From assembly GCA_013812805.1 (NCBI GenBank), contig JACCSV010000249.1, positions 1 to 8,979 of the forward strand: a stretch of DNA of 8,979 bases, read 5' to 3'. A program made the position numbers and the translations under genes. This document shows positions 6,422 to 8,979 of this stretch, one piece after another. Each line of letters opens with the position of its first letter. The stretch's first letter is position 1. The notes below the pieces were generated by a model that had not been told where the DNA came from, ran no database searches, and saw only the letters and a program-made list of their open reading frames with translations. Origin of the DNA: Sphingomonas sp. GTDB taxonomy: Bacteria > Pseudomonadota > Alphaproteobacteria > Sphingomonadales > Sphingomonadaceae.

Positions 6422-7060
6422 ATGTCGCGAGCCGCCACCCATCAGCGTGCCGACAAGCAGCGCTGGGCAGTGCCCGGAAGCCGCCACGACAAGCTCGTGC
6501 GCGTCGCCAAGGTGCTGCTTCCGTCCGCCGTCGGCGTGCTCATCGCGGTCCTAGCCGTGGCGCCGCTGGAACGGGATGGCGACGTCAGCTTCATCCTCGA
6601 CAAGAACAAGGTCGACAACGCGCCCGAGCGAATGCGGGTCGACGTTGCCCAGTATCGCGGCGAGGACAATCAGGGGCGGCCGTTCACGGTCGTCGCCAGG
6701 TCGGCGGTCCAGCAAAGCTCGGATGAGCCGATCGTCCAGATTTCGGGGATGCAGGCGAGACTGGGCCTGAGCGAGGGCCCGGTCGCGATCGTCGCCCGCC
6801 AGGCGCGCTACGACATCGACAGGCAGCAGGTCGGCGTGCCCGGCCTGGTGCGGGTCAGCGGCCCCGACGGCTACCGGCTTTCGACCAGCGACGTCACCGT
6901 CGATTTGAAGCGGCGCACCGTCACCAGCTCCGGCGGAGTGGAGGGCGAGATGCGGCTCGGCCGGTTCCAGGCGGGGCGGCTGACTGCCGACCTTGGCCGA
7001 CGGACCGTGACCCTGGACCGGGGCGTTCGCTTGAAAATCGTGCAGGGGGCGGTCAGATGA
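6422..7060 (+). CDS. lptC: LPS export protein LptC
   Basis: LptC is the bitopic inner-membrane protein that takes lipopolysaccharide from the LptB2FG transporter and passes it to periplasmic LptA. The 212-residue product has a basic cytoplasmic N-terminus (1-29), one membrane span at about 30-49 (KVLLPSAVGVLIAVLAVAPL) and a periplasmic beta-jellyroll made of repeated strands (VRVSGPDGYRLSTSDVTVDL, then TVTSSGGVEGEMR). This fits the LptC family, whose sequence is poorly conserved; the position directly before lptA and lptB supports the call. I chose the ATG at 6422, 1 nt after the RNase D stop, over an in-frame ATG at 6377 inside RNase D. There is no strong Shine-Dalgarno, so translation probably depends on coupling. 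Confidence 0.88.
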   Translation: MSRAATHQRADKQRWAVPGSRHDKLVRVAKVLLPSAVGVLIAVLAVAPLERDGDVSFILDKNKVDNAPERMRVDVAQYRGEDNQGRPFTVVARSAVQQSSDEPIVQISGMQARLGLSEGPVAIVARQARYDIDRQQVGVPGLVRVSGPDGYRLSTSDVTVDLKRRTVTSSGGVEGEMRLGRFQAGRLTADLGRRTVTLDRGVRLKIVQGAVR

Positions 7061-7593
7061 TGGCGATGGCTCGCACCTTCCTCATTGCCGCAACCGCGGC
7101 GACCGTCGCTTTTGGAGCGCTCGCTCATGCACAGGAGCCGGTGTCGGCGCTCAGGGGCCATAACAGCAATGCGCCGGTCGATGTCACGTCGGACCGAATA
7201 GAAGTGCAGGACCGCGCTGACCGCGCGATCTTCGCCGGCAATGTGCGCGTCCGCCAGGCTGACCTGACGATGGAAGCGCAACGGGTGACCGTCGCTTATT
7301 CAACCGGAGGGGGCATCCAGATCAATCGCATCGAAGCGGCGGGCGGCGTCGTCGTGCGAAGCCCGAGCGAGACGGCGCGCGGCCAGTTCGGCATCTATGA
7401 CACGGATCGCAAGCTGATCACGTTGATCGGCGGAGTGCAGCTGATTCGCGGCGGATCGCAGGTCAATGGCGCTCGGCTGGTGATCGACCTCGACAGCGGC
7501 AGGGCGGTGATCGACGGCGGCCCTGCTGGGGTTGGCCAGAGCGGTGGCCGGGTCACCGGGCGTTTCACCGTTCCGCAACGCGGCAACCGCTAG
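7057..7593 (+). CDS. lptA: LPS transport periplasmic protein LptA
   Basis: LptA polymerises into the periplasmic bridge that carries lipopolysaccharide to the outer-membrane LptDE complex. The 178-residue product has a Sec signal peptide (MMAMARTFLIAATAATVAFGALAHA, cleavage near residue 25). The OstA-type jellyroll follows: PVDVTSDRIEVQDRADRAIFAGNVRVRQ is the family's opening, followed by repeats such as AAGGVVVRSPSETARGQFGIYD and LITLIGGVQLIRGGSQVNGARL. Its ATG overlaps the lptC stop as ATGA (7057-7060), with AGGGGG (7043-7048) as Shine-Dalgarno. ATG codons at 7060 and 7066 are alternative starts that would only shorten the signal peptide. Confidence 0.93.
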   Translation: MMAMARTFLIAATAATVAFGALAHAQEPVSALRGHNSNAPVDVTSDRIEVQDRADRAIFAGNVRVRQADLTMEAQRVTVAYSTGGGIQINRIEAAGGVVVRSPSETARGQFGIYDTDRKLITLIGGVQLIRGGSQVNGARLVIDLDSGRAVIDGGPAGVGQSGGRVTGRFTVPQRGNR

Positions 7594-7595
7594 CC

Positions 7596-8372
7596 ATGAA
7601 CGAGGCCTCGACCCTCGTCCGGCCGGCGCAGGAGGAGGCGCCGATGGCCGGCGTCGGGCTCGAGGTCCGCTCGATCGCCAAGTCTTACGACCGCCGATCG
7701 GTGCTTAACGACGTGTCCTTGTCGGTCCGCCGCGGCGAAGTGGTCGGGCTGCTCGGGCCGAACGGCGCCGGGAAAACCACCTGCTTCTACTCCGTCATGG
7801 GGCTGGTAAAGCCGGATGCCGGCCGGATCTTCCTCGACAGCGACGACATCACCGAGCTGCCAATGTACCGCCGCGCCGTGCTCGGCCTTGGCTATCTGCC
7901 GCAGGAAACCTCCATCTTCCGCGGCCTCAGCGTCGAGCAGAATATCGTCGCAGTGCTCGAAGTTACGGAGCCTAATCGTCAGGCACGGCGCGATCGGCTC
8001 GAACAATTGCTCGGCGAGTTCGGCCTCACCGCACTTCGCGATTCGCCGGCGATGGCGCTGTCCGGCGGCGAACGGCGGCGCTGCGAGATCGCCCGCGCGC
8101 TGGCCGCCGACCCGTCGATCATGCTGCTCGACGAGCCGTTCGCCGGCATCGACCCAATCTCCATCACTGACATTCGCGAGCTGGTGCGCGAATTGAAGCA
8201 GCGCGACATCGGCGTGCTCATAACCGACCATAACGTCCGCGAAACCCTCGACATCGTCGACCGCGCCTGCATCATCTACGATGGCCAGGTGCTGTTCCAG
8301 GGCACTCCGGACGCGCTGGTCGCCGACGCCGAGGTCCGGCGCCTGTACCTCGGCGAGAGTTTCGCCCTGTAG
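7596..8372 (+). CDS. lptB: LPS export ABC transporter ATP-binding protein LptB
   Basis: LptB is the cytoplasmic ATPase dimer that powers lipopolysaccharide extraction through LptF and LptG, which are not in this window. All ABC motifs are intact in the 258-residue product: Walker A GPNGAGKT (54-61), Q-loop Q103 in LPQETSIFRGLSV, signature LSGGE (155-159), Walker B IMLLDE with catalytic E180, and the switch H212 in ITDHNVRETL. The C-terminal YLGESFAL is typical of LptB. Two starts are possible. The ATG at 7596 lies 2 nt after lptA without a Shine-Dalgarno; the ATG at 7644 has a very strong AGGAGGAGG upstream and gives 242 residues, close to E. coli LptB. I keep 7596 because every codon between 7599 and 7643 ends in G or C, as in real coding sequence here, and because of coupling to lptA. 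Confidence 0.95.
   Translation: MNEASTLVRPAQEEAPMAGVGLEVRSIAKSYDRRSVLNDVSLSVRRGEVVGLLGPNGAGKTTCFYSVMGLVKPDAGRIFLDSDDITELPMYRRAVLGLGYLPQETSIFRGLSVEQNIVAVLEVTEPNRQARRDRLEQLLGEFGLTALRDSPAMALSGGERRRCEIARALAADPSIMLLDEPFAGIDPISITDIRELVRELKQRDIGVLITDHNVRETLDIVDRACIIYDGQVLFQGTPDALVADAEVRRLYLGESFAL
7630..7638 (+). promoter_or_regulatory. strong Shine-Dalgarno inside the lptB 5' end
   Basis: AGGAGGAGG lies 5 nt before an in-frame ATG at 7644 (Met17 of the longer LptB frame). It is the best ribosome-binding site in the lpt cluster. Either LptB starts here, or a second, shorter LptB is also made. Against it, the preceding 16 codons look fully coding in third-position composition, and the motif also encodes Gln-Glu-Glu. 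Confidence 0.45.
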
Positions 8373-8373
8373 C

Positions 8374-8381
8374 AGGAGGGG
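8374..8381 (+). promoter_or_regulatory. ribosome-binding site fixing the GTG start of rpoN
   Basis: AGGAGGGG ends 5 nt before the GTG at 8387. It lies just after the lptB stop, with no room for a terminator, so rpoN is expected to be translated from the lpt mRNA. It decides for the GTG start, since the next in-frame ATG (8435) falls inside the conserved Gln-rich region I. Confidence 0.8.
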
Positions 8382-8386
8382 TTCCA

Positions 8387-8979
8387 GTGTCGCTCGGCCC
8401 GAGCATCCAGCTCCGCCAATCCCAGCAGCTGGTGATGACCCCGCAGCTGACGCAGGCGATCAAACTCCTGACGCTGAGCAACGCCGAGCTCGAAACGGCG
8501 ATCGCCGAGGAGGTCGCCAAAAATCCGCTGCTCGAGATGGGCGAGAGCGATGACGAGGGACCGATCGCCGAGGAAGCGGCGAGCACGGAAGCACCTGGGG
8601 AACTGGCGGCGGACGACCGGCCGCTGGACTTCGACTTCGACGCGCAGGCGCTGGAGACCGACAGCTTCAGCGACGTGTCGATGTCGTCGAGCGAGGGTGA
8701 AGGCTTCGATTTCGACCGTCTCGAGGCGTGCGAGACGTCGCTTTGCGAGCATCTGATGGCGCAATTGCACGGTGCGTCCGGGCCAACGGCGATCCTTGCC
8801 GCCGCCATCATCCAGCAGCTTGACGAGAACGGCTATCTGACGACGCCGCTGGCGGACATCGCTGCCGATGCCGGAGCCACGGCCGCGGCAGCGGAGCTGG
8901 CGCTAGCGCTGGTTCAGGGTCTCGACCCGCCGGGCGTCGGCGCTCGCAGCCTCGCCGAATGCCTGGCGCTGCAGGCCCG
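8387..8979 (+). CDS. rpoN: RNA polymerase sigma-54 factor RpoN, 5' part only
   Basis: Sigma-54 directs RNA polymerase to -24/-12 promoters that need AAA+ activators; in alphaproteobacteria these often control nitrogen use, flagella or stress responses. The 197 codons present begin VSLGPSIQLRQSQQLVMTPQ and continue LTQAIKLLTLSNAELETAI, the Gln/Leu-rich region I that contacts activators and the -12 element. LLEMGES marks its end. An acidic region II follows (about 52-105, with DFDFDAQALETDSFSDVSM). The core-binding region III then begins (LCEHLMAQL, IIQQLDENGYL, LDPPGVGARSLAECLALQ). No stop or frameshift is seen up to the right edge; more than half of the usual 480-500 residues lies outside. 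It follows lptB by 14 nt, the order found in many proteobacteria. Confidence 0.95.
   Translation, partial: MSLGPSIQLRQSQQLVMTPQLTQAIKLLTLSNAELETAIAEEVAKNPLLEMGESDDEGPIAEEAASTEAPGELAADDRPLDFDFDAQALETDSFSDVSMSSSEGEGFDFDRLEACETSLCEHLMAQLHGASGPTAILAAAIIQQLDENGYLTTPLADIAADAGATAAAAELALALVQGLDPPGVGARSLAECLALQA

Noticed and set aside
7590..8811. Minus-strand frames opposite lptB and rpoN
   Set aside because: Both plus-strand genes have complete family motifs; the opposite frames are Arg/Ser-rich with no motif.
1..8979. Search for mobile elements, phage genes, toxin-antitoxin or defence systems, tRNAs and riboswitches
   Set aside because: All coding space is explained by housekeeping-type genes of uniform composition. 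No inverted-repeat-flanked transposase, integrase, tRNA cloverleaf or known riboswitch core was seen by eye.

Overview
This is a GC-rich chromosomal window from an alphaproteobacterium, most likely a member of the Sphingomonadales. Three things point there: the wording of the ligase, LptB, RpoN and L33 proteins, a glycine-rich protein with two cold-shock domains, and the gene order RNase D - lptC - lptA - lptB - rpoN. I see no insertion sequence, integrase, CRISPR array, tRNA or rRNA, so this looks like ordinary vertically inherited chromosome. The organism assignment is inferred from protein style and gene order, not from a search.

Left part (1-3393). The 5' end of rpmG (ribosomal protein L33) runs off the left edge on the minus strand. 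Next, also on the minus strand, is a membrane-anchored M48-type peptidase-like protein (208-1329). Its HExxH zinc motif reads HELAL, so it may be a catalytically dead relative. A 113-nt divergent spacer separates it from a plus-strand pair: an unrecognised 102-residue protein and an ATP-dependent DNA ligase of the alphaproteobacterial 'cisplatin damage response' type. The spacer holds two direct copies of GTTGACCA at an 11-nt period, the layout of an alphaproteobacterial LexA box with one altered base per half. A small hairpin lies directly over the ligase ribosome-binding site.

Middle part (3394-5799). A secreted metal-dependent amidohydrolase (plus strand) converges with a protein carrying two cold-shock domains behind an RGG/glycine-rich tail (minus strand). 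A strong GC-rich palindromic terminator lies between them. A roughly 220-nt divergent spacer follows, with no obvious gene.

Right part (5800-8979). Five plus-strand genes lie almost end to end: a short RNase D, lptC, lptA, lptB and the 5' part of rpoN (sigma-54), which runs off the right edge. Gaps are 1 nt, a 4-nt overlap, 2 nt and 14 nt, so one translationally coupled operon is likely. LptC, LptA and LptB are the inner-membrane, periplasmic and ATPase parts of the lipopolysaccharide transport bridge. RNase D and RpoN are conserved neighbours in RNA processing and alternative transcription.

The genes are mostly recognisable housekeeping families. The points most worth checking are the damaged zinc site, the LexA-like repeat with the hairpin at the ligase locus, and the ligase's lack of its usual exonuclease and helicase neighbours.
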